The position numbers and the translations under genes were made by a program. From UBA2199 sp964628035 (GTDB taxonomy: Bacteria; Acidobacteriota; Aminicenantia; UBA2199): a DNA stretch of 64,000 bases. Positions 58,001 through 64,000 of this stretch are shown here, piece after piece. How positions within the stretch are numbered: the first letter of the stretch is position 1; every line of letters begins with the position of its first letter. The stretch covers positions 149,446 through 213,445 of the forward strand of contig CAZVPI010000002.1 of assembly GCA_964628035.1 (NCBI GenBank). Reading direction: 5' to 3'. Under the pieces are notes generated by a model. It did not search any database, was not told the DNA's origin, and saw nothing but the letters and a program-made list of their open reading frames with translations.

Positions 58001-60073
58001 CGGATTGAAAGCCGTTCCCGGGCAGCGCAGGCCGGAGAGGCGCAGGCAGTCCCCGCGGGCGGCCTGGCGCGGGTGACGGTCAAGGGCAAGGGCATCTTCT
58101 ATGTGCAGGCGGTTCAGGTGGCGCGGGCGTTGGGCATCGACGAGACCTCGGCACGGCTGGCGATAGCCGGCTACGGCCTGAAATTGACCGGAATGGGAAG
58201 GGAGACCGCCTGGCTGGCGGATGCGGGCGGCGCCGGGCTCTATTTCTACAACCCGGGCGTGGAGACAGTCTTTTCCGACCGCAACGTGTACTTCCTCGAG
58301 CCCGGAAGCGGCCTGCGGATTCTCGGTATGAGCCTGCCCGGGGCCGTGGCCGTCGACGGCCAGTCGTTCGCCGACGCCCTGCACTTCGAGGAGAACCGCT
58401 ACCCGCTGCTGATCAGCGCCCTGGACCCGGCTGGCGACATCTGGTTCTGGGACTGGGTGAGCGGAGGCGAGAGCAAGGAATTCGCCGTGAGCGTGCCCGC
58501 ACCGGCCGCAGGCCAGGCGACGCTGGCAATGAGCCTGCAGGGCGCGACCGACACCCCGGCCGAGGAGGACCACCACGCGGTGGTGAGCGTCAACGGCCGG
58601 CAGGTGGGCGAGGCGCGATGGAACGGGACCGAGGCCAAGCGCCTGGAGGCGAGTTTCGACGCCTCGCTGCTCCAGGACGGGGGCAACACGGTGACGGTGG
58701 CGGGGCTTCTGGACACGGAGGCGCCGTACAGCGTTTTCTACGTCGAATCCATCGACCTGAGCTGCCCCAGATATTACCGGGCGCTGGAGAACCGCCTGGT
58801 CTGCCGGGGCGACGGCAACCGGGTGATCACCGTGGGCGGGTTGACCGAGACGAAGGTGCTGGTGTTGGACGTGAGCCGGCCCGAGCGGCCGCTGCAGGTC
58901 GACGCGGGAGCGGTCGACGTGCTGGGGCGGGTCTCGTTCGTCCCTGCCGACCCCGGCAAGGAATACGCGCTCAGCGGCCTGAACTCGGCGCTGCGGCCGC
59001 TTGCCGTGACGGCGGCGCGGCCGGCGAAGATCCCCGACGAGAGCCAGACTTTCGCGCACGCGGTCATCGCGCCGCGCGAGTTCAAGAAGGCGGCCGGGGA
59101 GCTGGCCGCCCACCGCAGCCGACAGGGGCTGAAGTCGGTGCTGGTTCTGCTGGAGGACATCTACGACGCCTACAGCCATGGAGTGCCCGATCCCTTCGCC
59201 ATCCGGTCGTTCCTGGCCCAGTTGGCCGGCAACGGGCTGAAGTACGCGGTGCTGGCGGGCAAGGGGACCTACGATTACAATGATTACTCGGGATACGGGG
59301 ACAACCTGGTGCCGGCGCTGCTGGGAAAGACGCCCGAGGGGCTGTGCGCCGCGGACCGGATCTTTGGCGACCTGAAGGGCAAGAACGGAGTGCCGGAGGT
59401 GGCGGTCGGGCGGCTGCCGGCTGCGACCGGGCCTGAGCTGCAGGCGATGATCGACAAGATCAAGGCCTATGAGGCGGGCCAGGGGACGTGGCTGGAGCGG
59501 GGCCTGTGGATCGCCGACAACGCCGACAGCGGTGGCGATTTCGCCGCGGGCAGCGACCAGCTGGCGGCCCTGGCGACTGGAACGCAGGCGGAGAAGGCCT
59601 ATTTGGCTGGTTCGGCGGCCGACGTGCGGGCGCGGATCGCTGCGGCGTGGAACGCGGGCCTGGGGTTGGTGAGCTACTGCGGCCATGCGGGGATCAACCA
59701 GCTGGCCACGGAGAACCTGCTGGACGTCCCGGGCGCCCTGGCCCTGGCCAACGGCGAACAGCTGCCGCTGGCGGTGATGCTGACCTGCGCGGCGGGTCGC
59801 TTCGAGCTCCCAGGGTTCATGTCGCTGGGCGAGGCGCTTCTGGCCAACGCCGGGGGCGGCATGGCCGGCGGCATGCTGCCGTCGGGTGCGGCCTACCACA
59901 GCGACTCGATGCGGCTGGCCGAGCAGTGGTACAAGGCGGTGTACCAGGCGCGGGCGGCGCGGGCCGGCGACGCCTGGCTGGCGGCGCTGAAAAACTACGT
60001 GCAGCTGGGCGGCAAGGTCTCGCTGCTGAACGTATACAACTGGCTCGGCGACCCGGGCATGCTGCTGAAATGA
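55049..60073 (+). CDS. Bifunctional secreted protease: subtilisin (S8) plus gingipain-like (C25)
   Basis: 1674 residues by the ATG at 55049 (AGGAG upstream; signal peptide ~1-23). Order: inhibitor-like prodomain (~35-125); S8 domain with Asp169 (VIDTGLD), His231 (GHGTHCAG) and Ser590 (GTSMATPHVAG), interrupted by a ~170-residue jelly-roll-like insert (~415-580); KNH-like module (TSPNGGEVW, ~652-740); PKD-like segment (RFDWGDG, ~790); a long linker; and a C-terminal C25 domain with His1546 (SYCGHAG) and Cys1580 (MLTCAAG). Both catalytic sets look intact. No type IX secretion tail is evident. The stop overlaps the PqqD-like gene (ATGA), linking this protein to the RiPP-like genes. Confidence 0.9.
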   Translation: MKNNRTAATLALFFLASALAFAGGPKRKVLIDGASAPPPYADSEVLVKFKEIVSRLDVTDFAANQGLVVKKRFDLLSSMKGQQIVLLKSKVKIDSQVLAKKLAADPRVVYAHPNYRREMAATPNDTQFSSLWGMHNTGQTGGTNDADIDAPEGWDISTGSSNVIVAVIDTGLDYNHADLAANCWKNPGEIAGNGIDDDDNGYVDDIYGIDPAGVDGSGSSGDSDPMDGYGHGTHCAGTIGARGNNSLGVAGVNWDVKIMGLKFFDDSGANGYDAFSIECIQYAVYQRTHGQNVVAINASWGGYLDTTVEPIDALRDSIEIATNVGIAFCAAAGNGDGDGDTAGDDNDSEIHHYPSDYTLPGIISVAATDHNDDLGSFSNYGATSVDLGAPGVSILSSVPRAYLPHEGDVFFDDMEHGAGNWVTSGTNNSWAITDEYEIYWGGDYPSCPSPTHFWSDRPGVGGSYTFYLSNTNSFLTYNADIDLSSYAGQDVYLGVTMGRHIGRNDHVYVQISNNSGSSWYTIQDWSYTSGSIYFWASFSWAIPEAYKTAHFRMRFNLVSNNSDNGIGVVLDDIGIVTSMSSPYESWNGTSMATPHVAGAVAWLASIFPGETVAQRKERILYGGDPKASLSGRTVTGRRLNLYGAYAYTPASGPSYTVTSPNGGEVWTAGTSQNLTWTSTGTPGNVDIYYSIDSGANWTSIVTNTANDGTHTWTVPAVTSDDCLIRVWGVTDHDPSDTSDTVFSIVPAGGETVTTPSTPTGATSGMVGTAYTYTTGGSTSSMSHSIQYRFDWGDGTYSVWLPVGTTSASHSWLAAGTYNVRAMARCSTHYVQSDWSTALAVDLGDTPTFAAVSRFGAAPGEPLPTVEWHTASEMGVAGFRLFRQDERTREFLPVSASFLPALADSPQGGIYRLADPGAFPGEPQTYRLDEVKAQGQARSYGPFTIDFGARAPEAVDSGLRLGKEDETGIEGYRRFRRERSSWELERIESRSRAAQAGEAQAVPAGGLARVTVKGKGIFYVQAVQVARALGIDETSARLAIAGYGLKLTGMGRETAWLADAGGAGLYFYNPGVETVFSDRNVYFLEPGSGLRILGMSLPGAVAVDGQSFADALHFEENRYPLLISALDPAGDIWFWDWVSGGESKEFAVSVPAPAAGQATLAMSLQGATDTPAEEDHHAVVSVNGRQVGEARWNGTEAKRLEASFDASLLQDGGNTVTVAGLLDTEAPYSVFYVESIDLSCPRYYRALENRLVCRGDGNRVITVGGLTETKVLVLDVSRPERPLQVDAGAVDVLGRVSFVPADPGKEYALSGLNSALRPLAVTAARPAKIPDESQTFAHAVIAPREFKKAAGELAAHRSRQGLKSVLVLLEDIYDAYSHGVPDPFAIRSFLAQLAGNGLKYAVLAGKGTYDYNDYSGYGDNLVPALLGKTPEGLCAADRIFGDLKGKNGVPEVAVGRLPAATGPELQAMIDKIKAYEAGQGTWLERGLWIADNADSGGDFAAGSDQLAALATGTQAEKAYLAGSAADVRARIAAAWNAGLGLVSYCGHAGINQLATENLLDVPGALALANGEQLPLAVMLTCAAGRFELPGFMSLGEALLANAGGGMAGGMLPSGAAYHSDSMRLAEQWYKAVYQARAARAGDAWLAALKNYVQLGGKVSLLNVYNWLGDPGMLLK

Positions 60074-60360
60074 GGCGGGAGGCCCGCTACCTCAAAAAGG
60101 AGGGGGTCGCCAGGCGCGAGATCGCCGGCGAGACTTTCCTGATACCCATCTGCTGCGCGCCGGTCGACATGAACGACATCTTTGTCCTGAACCCGCTGGC
60201 CGATTTCATCTGGCAGCGCCTCGACGGCTCAAGGACGGCGGTTACGATCGTGGACGAGATCGTGGCCGAGTTCGACGTGGAGTCCGCACGGGCCAGCGAG
60301 GACTTCTCGGATTTTGTAGGCCGGTTGCTGGAAAAAGGCCTGGCCCGGGAGCTGCCGTGA
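60070..60360 (+). CDS. PqqD-like peptide-binding protein (RRE)
   Basis: 96 residues. A PqqD fold: an N-terminal strand pair (VARREIAGETFLIP, ~12-25), NDIFVLNPLADFIWQRLDG (~35-53; family pattern LNxxAxxIWxxLDG) and a C-terminal winged helix (TIVDEIVAEFDV ... DFVGRLLEKGLA). PqqD-like proteins bind the leader of a RiPP precursor and present it to the radical SAM enzyme. Overlaps by 4 bases on both sides (ATGA, GTGA). Confidence 0.92.
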   Translation: MRREARYLKKEGVARREIAGETFLIPICCAPVDMNDIFVLNPLADFIWQRLDGSRTAVTIVDEIVAEFDVESARASEDFSDFVGRLLEKGLARELP

Positions 60361-61442
60361 CCTCCGCCTGCGCCAGGCCGACCGCCTCCGACGACGCCCG
60401 CTTCTGGCGCGGGATCGAGCGGACGGTCTCGGAGCAGCGCATCCCCTTCTCGGGCAGCCTGGCCCTGACCAACCGCTGCAACCTGGCCTGCCTCCATTGC
60501 TATGCCCGCGAAGGCGGAGACGGGGCTGGGGAGCTGGATACAAGGCGCTGGCTGGAAATCCTGGACGAGATCCAGGAGGCGGGCTGCCTCTATGTGCTGC
60601 TCACCGGCGGCGAGCCCCTCCTGCGCCGCGATTTCGCCGAAATCTACGGGCACGCCAAGCGCAGCGGTTTCCTGGTCACGCTGTTCACCAACGGCACGCT
60701 GATCGACGAACCGGTCATCGATCTGTTCCGCTCGCTGCCGCCCTATCGCGTCGAGGTCAGCCTCTATGGCGCCGAGGCCGCGATTCACGACCGGATCACC
60801 GGCGTTCCCGGCTCGTTCGACCGGGCGCTGAGCGGGATTGAAACCCTGCTCAAGGAGGGCTTTGCCGTCAGCCTCAAGAGCGTGCTGATGACCGCGAACG
60901 AAAAGGAGTTCCCGGCGATCGAGGGACTCGCCCGCGGCCTGGGGGCGAGGTTCCGCTTCGATGCCGGCATCTTCCCGGCCTGGAGCGGCGACAACGGGCC
61001 CGTCGCTCTTCGGGTGGCGCCCGAGCGTGCGGTCGAGCTGGAAATGGCCGATCCCGCAAGGCGGCGGGAGTGGCGCGATTTCCTCGCCGCCTTCCGCGGC
61101 ACTGCGGAAAACGACGGCCTGTACAACTGCGGCTCGGGGATCAACACCTTCCACGTGGAGCCAGACGGCGTACTTCATCCCTGCTTGATGGTGCGCAGCG
61201 TGCGCCATTCGCTGGCCGCGGGTAGTTTCCGGGAGGGCTGGGAGAACGTCCTGCGCGGCTTCCGCGACGCCGCTCCCGGCGCCGCCATGCCGTGCACCGG
61301 CTGCGAAAAGAAACTCCTTTGCGGCTATTGCCCCGGTTTTTTTGCCTTGGAGAAAGGGTCGGAGAGCATCCCGTCCGAGTACTTGTGCGCGATAGGCAAC
61401 CAGAGATATGAGGTGTTGAATTCCCTGGCAGCGGAGGAATGA
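60357..61442 (+). CDS. Radical SAM/SPASM peptide maturase
   Basis: 361 residues from GTG at 60357. Radical SAM cluster C41-x3-C45-x2-C48 in CNLACLHCYA, LLTGGEPLLR (~81-90), then a SPASM region with seven Cys: C258, C276, C313, C316, C322, C325 and C344 (CX2CX5CX2C core), enough to hold auxiliary Fe-S clusters. Enzymes of this class form thioether, C-C or epimerised links in RiPP precursors. Placed between PqqD-like and the Cys-bearing small peptide, it most likely modifies that peptide (inference). Confidence 0.93.
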   Translation: MTSACARPTASDDARFWRGIERTVSEQRIPFSGSLALTNRCNLACLHCYAREGGDGAGELDTRRWLEILDEIQEAGCLYVLLTGGEPLLRRDFAEIYGHAKRSGFLVTLFTNGTLIDEPVIDLFRSLPPYRVEVSLYGAEAAIHDRITGVPGSFDRALSGIETLLKEGFAVSLKSVLMTANEKEFPAIEGLARGLGARFRFDAGIFPAWSGDNGPVALRVAPERAVELEMADPARRREWRDFLAAFRGTAENDGLYNCGSGINTFHVEPDGVLHPCLMVRSVRHSLAAGSFREGWENVLRGFRDAAPGAAMPCTGCEKKLLCGYCPGFFALEKGSESIPSEYLCAIGNQRYEVLNSLAAEE

Positions 61443-61621
61443 TGCAACAGAATCGGAAGACAAAGGAAGGGAAGAAACCATACGAAAAACCGCAGTTGCG
61501 GGTGGTCAGCATCGCACCCGGGACTCAGACGCTGGGGATCGGCTGCAAGATGGTCAGTGCGGGCGTCAGCTACAACCAGCCCTGCGTGGCCCGCGCTTGC
61601 GCCACCGAACCGGGAAGCTGA
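61442..61621 (+). CDS. Candidate RiPP precursor peptide
   Basis: 59 residues if the second ATG (61442) is used; it sits 4 bases after GGAGG, while the first ATG (61439) is too close. The N-terminal half is charged and contains YEKPQL (14-19), the YxxPxL leader pattern bound by PqqD-like elements in lasso and related RiPPs. The C-terminal half is small-residue rich with Cys35, Cys48, Cys53 and ends ...CATEPGS, so the last residue is Ser59. A LGIGC step before Cys35 could mark the leader-core border. Overlaps the radical SAM stop codon. No homologue recognised. Confidence 0.75.
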   Translation: MQQNRKTKEGKKPYEKPQLRVVSIAPGTQTLGIGCKMVSAGVSYNQPCVARACATEPGS

Positions 61622-61626
61622 ACGCC

Positions 61627-62547
61627 GTGCTCCTGCCCAGGGGCGGGAGGCTCTTGATCGGCGGGGTAGGGGTTTCCTTTTCTGCTCCGCCGGATGCGCG
61701 TCTGCGGATCGTCCATCCCTTGTACCGGAGGTTCATCGGCAAGGCCGGCTCCCCGCCTGCAGCAGGGCGGATGCAGGTGCGGCTGAAGAGGGAGGGCTGG
61801 CCGAGGCTGGAGGGATTGGAAAAGGCCTTTGACACCGGAGATTCCTGGTCTTTGTTCCGTGACGGCTCCCGCAGCCTGCTCTGCCTGGCGCCCGCCGGGC
61901 GTCCGCACCCGCTTTGGGTCGCGGCCTTCGCGCCCGGCGCCGGAAACGTCGACCTTTTTTGCCCCCTTCCAGAGGACGGCGGCGCCGCCATCGACCTGCC
62001 GTTCGTCTATCCCCTGGACCAATTGCTGCTGATGCATTATTTTGCCGGGCGCCGGGGAGTGCTGGTCCATGGAGCCGGGCTGAAGCTCGGCAAGAGGATC
62101 TACCTGTTCGCCGGCGCTTCGGGGGCCGGGAAGAGCACGTTCTCGGAGCTGCTGGCCAGGGCCGGGCTGGGGACCGTGCTGAGCGACGAGCGGATGATCG
62201 TCAGGTCGCTGATAGGGGGGTTGCTGGCTTTCGGCACCCCCTGGGCCGGAACGGCGGGCATCGCCAGGCCTGGCAGCGCGCCTCTGGCCGGCATATTCTT
62301 TCTCCGCCATGGCCTGAGGAACGAGATCCTGGAGATCTCCGCCGGCGATGCTGCCGACCGCCTGCTGGCCATGGCCTCGATCCCCTGGTACGACCCCGAG
62401 TCGGCGGCGCCGATCGTGGCCTTCATCAAGAAAATCTGCGCCGCGGTTCCCTGCCGCGAGTTCCGCTTCACCCCCGACCGGTCGGCGGTCGAATTTCTCC
62501 GCCGGGGACTGTCAAAAGGTGACGACTCAAAAGGTGACGGTGCTTGA
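61627..62547 (+). CDS. HPr kinase-like ATPase of RiPP clusters
   Basis: 306 residues from GTG at 61627 (a TTG at 61597 inside the peptide gene is the alternative). Walker A GASGAGKST (~166-174), VLSDERMIV (~187-195) and GTPWAGTAGIARPG (~207-220) match the HprK-like kinases found beside PqqD, radical SAM and lasso-peptide genes; in paeninodin-type lasso clusters a related kinase phosphorylates the C-terminal Ser of the precursor. The N-terminal ~140 residues are family-specific. The last ~10 residues (SKGDDSKGDGA) are encoded by the repeat that flanks the transposase, which also supplies the stop. Confidence 0.82.
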   Translation: MLLPRGGRLLIGGVGVSFSAPPDARLRIVHPLYRRFIGKAGSPPAAGRMQVRLKREGWPRLEGLEKAFDTGDSWSLFRDGSRSLLCLAPAGRPHPLWVAAFAPGAGNVDLFCPLPEDGGAAIDLPFVYPLDQLLLMHYFAGRRGVLVHGAGLKLGKRIYLFAGASGAGKSTFSELLARAGLGTVLSDERMIVRSLIGGLLAFGTPWAGTAGIARPGSAPLAGIFFLRHGLRNEILEISAGDAADRLLAMASIPWYDPESAAPIVAFIKKICAAVPCREFRFTPDRSAVEFLRRGLSKGDDSKGDGA

Positions 62548-62606
62548 CTTTATTACTTCACCAAGATCAAAAGGTGACGGTGCTTGACTTTATTACTTCA
62601 CCAAAA
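62512..62606. repeat. Direct repeats at the left edge of the transposase element
   Basis: Two 40-base units (62527-62566, 62567-62606) beginning TCAAAAGGTGACGGTGCTTG, plus a partial copy (TCAAAAGGTGACGAC) at 62512. GGTGACGGTGCTT is the inverse complement of AGCACCGTCACC at the right edge. Confidence 0.8.
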
Positions 62607-62620
62607 AGTACATAGTTGAC

Positions 62621-63550
62621 ATGAGACGAGCTCGGTTGACTTTTGCGGGGGCTTTTCACCATGTGATGAATCGTGGCATTGGTGGGGAGAATATTTTCCC
62701 CGATGACGCGGCAAAAAGCGCATTCTTGAAAATTCTTGCTGAAAGCAAGAAATCACTTGGCGTGCGAGTGATCGGTTATTGTATCATGAGCAACCACTAT
62801 CACCTTCTTCTCGAGAACCAATCAGGACGGATGAGTGAATTGATGAAGCGTGTCAATGGGACGTATGGCATTTATTTCCGGCACAGATTTGGTGGCAGGG
62901 GATATTTGTTTCAGGGGCGGTTCAAATCGACTTTGATACAGGGCGATTCTTACATGAAAATGGCCATCCTGTATTTGCTGCAGAATCCGGTGCGAGCTGG
63001 CTTGTCGTCGACGGTCGCCGGATACCCTTGGTCCAGCGCTGCCGAAATTGTAAAAGAAGTGAAACAGCCCATAACGGATGTGGCCTTTCTCCATGATCTT
63101 TGGGGCGGGGACAAAACGATGATCCATGAGATCGTGCATCACGACCAGGTAAGCATAACAATATTCAAAAACAAATACGGCGAGCTCCTCGGGGGCGGGG
63201 AGCACATGGAAAAAGCGTTGGCGAGGCGCGAAAGGAGAGTGAAGGAAAGGTCGAGCGAAAGACGGCGCCAGGACGACGAATATTTTGAACCGATCGCGAA
63301 GGTTTACTGGGAATTGGAGAAAAAGTATGGCCGGAAATTTGACAGGATGGATTTTGTGACTTTTGAGGAAAAGAGATTGCGGGGTGAATTGTTGATGCGG
63401 TTGAAGGAATTGGCGGGGTTGACCTATAGGCAGATCGCGCAACTCCATGAGTTCAGGGACTTGAAACTGCAATCGCTTGGCAAATTGTACCTGGATGCCA
63501 AGAGAAGGATGATGGGATCTGGTCGATTGGAAGACAAAGTAACGAAGTAA
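62621..63550 (+). CDS. REP-associated tyrosine transposase (IS200/Y1-like)
   Basis: 309 residues. Y1 HUH-nuclease fold: RRARLTFAGAFHHVMNRG at the start (residues 2-19), the metal-binding HYHLLLEN (~59-66, HxH), GRFKSTLI (~104-111) and LQNPVRAGL (~125-133), as in RAYT proteins; the catalytic Tyr is expected in the helix near YMKMAILYLL. The C-terminal ~110 residues are a lysine/arginine-rich extension. Starts at ATG 62621. Its codon and base use differ from the very GC-rich neighbours, a sign of recent arrival. Confidence 0.9.
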   Translation: MRRARLTFAGAFHHVMNRGIGGENIFPDDAAKSAFLKILAESKKSLGVRVIGYCIMSNHYHLLLENQSGRMSELMKRVNGTYGIYFRHRFGGRGYLFQGRFKSTLIQGDSYMKMAILYLLQNPVRAGLSSTVAGYPWSSAAEIVKEVKQPITDVAFLHDLWGGDKTMIHEIVHHDQVSITIFKNKYGELLGGGEHMEKALARRERRVKERSSERRRQDDEYFEPIAKVYWELEKKYGRKFDRMDFVTFEEKRLRGELLMRLKELAGLTYRQIAQLHEFRDLKLQSLGKLYLDAKRRMMGSGRLEDKVTK

Positions 63551-63562
63551 AGCACCGTCACC
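63544..63562 (-). repeat. Right-edge inverted repeat of the transposase element
   Basis: GAAGTAAAGCACCGTCACC, inverse of the left-edge units apart from a deletion of about 9 bases. The first bases overlap the end of the transposase gene. Confidence 0.65.
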
Positions 63563-63665
63563 TCAAGCCCGGCATGATTTTGGCATTTCCGGTCATGTCC
63601 TGGCAATGAGTAAAAAAATCCTTGAAACCATTGTGGGCAAAGGAAAATGACGGTGGGAAGGGAAA

Positions 63666-63706
63666 GCCGAAGGCCGGATTTGAACCGGCGACCTATTGAT
63701 TACGAA
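63666..63706 (-). other. tRNA 3'-half fragment, likely attachment site
   Basis: On the minus strand the segment reads TTCGTAA (an anticodon loop with CGT, Thr), then AGGTC and a perfect T arm GCCGG-TTCAAAT-CCGGC and CTTCGGC. No matching 5' half (acceptor GCCGAAG, D arm, anticodon 5' stem) exists upstream; the adjacent sequence is AT-rich. This is the usual mark left at one end of an element integrated into a tRNA gene. The intact tRNA would be at the other end, outside the window. Confidence 0.6.
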
Positions 63707-63880
63707 TATGTATTGATTATTGCGGAAACCCTTGTCCACACTACATTTTAGATAATTTTACTTCGTTTTTCTTCGTATTTCTCCTTCCAATGTTCTCCCA
63801 ATGTTTTATCCTTTATTATCGGTTATCCCCAATATATCGTTTATTTTATACGATAATTCACCGCATCCACACTACCAAAC
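63707..63880. other. AT-rich intergenic stretch with direct repeats
   Basis: No gene seen. TCCACACTAC occurs at 63735-63744 and again at 63866-63875, 131 bases apart; these could be integrase arm-type sites, but this is speculation. Composition differs sharply from the chromosome to the left. Confidence 0.35.
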
Positions 63881-64000
63881 TCACGACATAACTTTATTTT
63901 TTAAAAGTTTATCATATCTTCTTGAATAGAATTCCTTAAAGACATCGGTAGTGTCAAGTATTTTTCGCACTTTTGATTTGAGGTAGTCCTTAAACCAAAA
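63881..64000 (-). CDS. C-terminal 39 residues of a gene entering from the right, possibly an integrase
   Basis: Open frame from the right edge to TGA at 63881 (FWFKDYLKSKVRKILDTTDV...NKVMS). Lys/Tyr-rich, low GC. Too short to identify. Its place next to the tRNA fragment, with the 3' end facing it, is where the site-specific recombinase of an integrated element is often found, so that is the best guess. Confidence 0.4.
   Translation of the reverse strand, partial: FWFKDYLKSKVRKILDTTDVFKEFYSRRYDKLLKNKVMS

Larger units (their letters stand above)
62527..63562 (+). mobile_element. REP-associated (RAYT-type) insertion element
   Basis: A Y1-type transposase gene bounded by GGTGACGGTGCTT on the left (two full copies) and its inverse AGCACCGTCACC on the right (63551-63562, preceded by GAAGTAA). 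It is less GC-rich than the genes before it. The layout fits REP-associated tyrosine transposase elements rather than classical DDE insertion sequences; no target duplication is identified. Confidence 0.65.

Noticed and set aside
56384..59899. 1171-codon minus-strand open frame
   Set aside because: Antisense to the dual protease gene, whose catalytic motifs on the plus strand are clear.
55049..60073. Type IX secretion substrate like gingipains
   Set aside because: No C-terminal sorting domain is visible; the chain ends with the C25 domain, and no Por genes are in the window.
59488..60360. 290-residue frame covering the PqqD-like gene
   Set aside because: The upstream part overlaps the C25 domain in another frame. 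Only the part from 60070 shows a PqqD fold.
61439..62547. Lasso peptide cluster
   Set aside because: PqqD-like protein, HprK-like kinase and YxxPxL leader fit, but there is no asparagine-synthetase-like cyclase or transglutaminase-type protease, and a SPASM enzyme is present instead.
63666..63745. Complete tRNA gene
   Set aside because: The T arm and acceptor 3' strand are present, but no acceptor 5' strand, D arm or paired anticodon stem can be found upstream on the minus strand.

Overview
The window is GC-rich, densely packed bacterial chromosome with many 1-30 base gene overlaps, coming from a Gram-negative-type organism: there are lipoproteins, an RlpA-SPOR protein, an Omp85-type barrel, a MacAB-like exporter, PilT, and a bacterial type-A RNase P RNA. 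The mixture (sulfation genes, orphan peptide-binding lipoprotein, many secreted proteins with PKD or Kre9/KNH-like modules, a REP-associated transposase) resembles Acidobacteriota, especially Candidatus Aminicenantes. That placement is inference from gene content only; there is no rRNA gene here to test it.

Layout. 0-3 kb: a leftward operon starting with a NusG/RfaH-type antiterminator, then APS kinase, ATP sulfurylase and a truncated phosphodiesterase, looking like the head of a sulfated-glycan locus; a sulfotransferase lies separately at 37 kb. 3-7 kb: thioredoxin-like, rubrerythrin-like, nitroreductase, RNase HI and a single-domain response regulator. 7-10.5 kb: a molybdenum-cofactor operon (moeA-moaA-moaC-MOSC-moaB) behind a sigma70 promoter, a Moco-type riboswitch candidate and a small leader ORF. 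10.8-20 kb: metallopeptidase and ATP-grasp genes tail to tail, a MacAB-like exporter, a membrane acetyltransferase-like gene, DUF362-LarB and Mut7-C. 20-29.5 kb: a long leftward run pilT-alaS-lytic transglycosylase-membrane protein-lipid kinase-peptide-binding lipoprotein-Ycf46-type AAA ATPase. 29.5-43 kb: RlpA, a diguanylate cyclase, argF, an M28 peptidase, GNAT/DUF2156, DUF3467 and sulfotransferase, TldD/TldE and an eight-repeat PKD protein. 43-50.6 kb: an NtrC-type regulator whose 3' end runs into rnpB, an outer-membrane protein, rsmI, a two-gene glutamine-dependent NAD synthetase and a DUF3943 protein.

50.8-62.5 kb is the most distinctive part. Three successive genes encode large secreted proteins sharing Kre9/KNH-like surface modules: an unknown domain, a papain-like protease, and a 1674-residue protein with both a complete subtilisin triad and a complete gingipain-like (C25) dyad. 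The last is translationally coupled to a PqqD-like protein, a radical SAM/SPASM enzyme, a 59-residue Cys-containing peptide and an HPr-kinase-like ATPase. This is a compact RiPP-like (ribosomally made, modified peptide) operon in which the peptide ends in serine, the residue that related kinases phosphorylate in some lasso peptides. A REP-associated tyrosine transposase follows, and at 63.7 kb a tRNA 3' fragment plus an AT-rich tail carrying the end of another gene suggests an integrated element that starts here and extends to the right.

Two genome-wide habits stand out. First, many intergenic gaps hold arrays of degenerate short motifs (about 7 bases) in opposite orientation on the two sides of the gap, with a related 20-base core in at least three of them. 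Second, several genes have a -10 box only 6-10 bases before the start codon, implying leaderless mRNAs next to others with strong Shine-Dalgarno sites.
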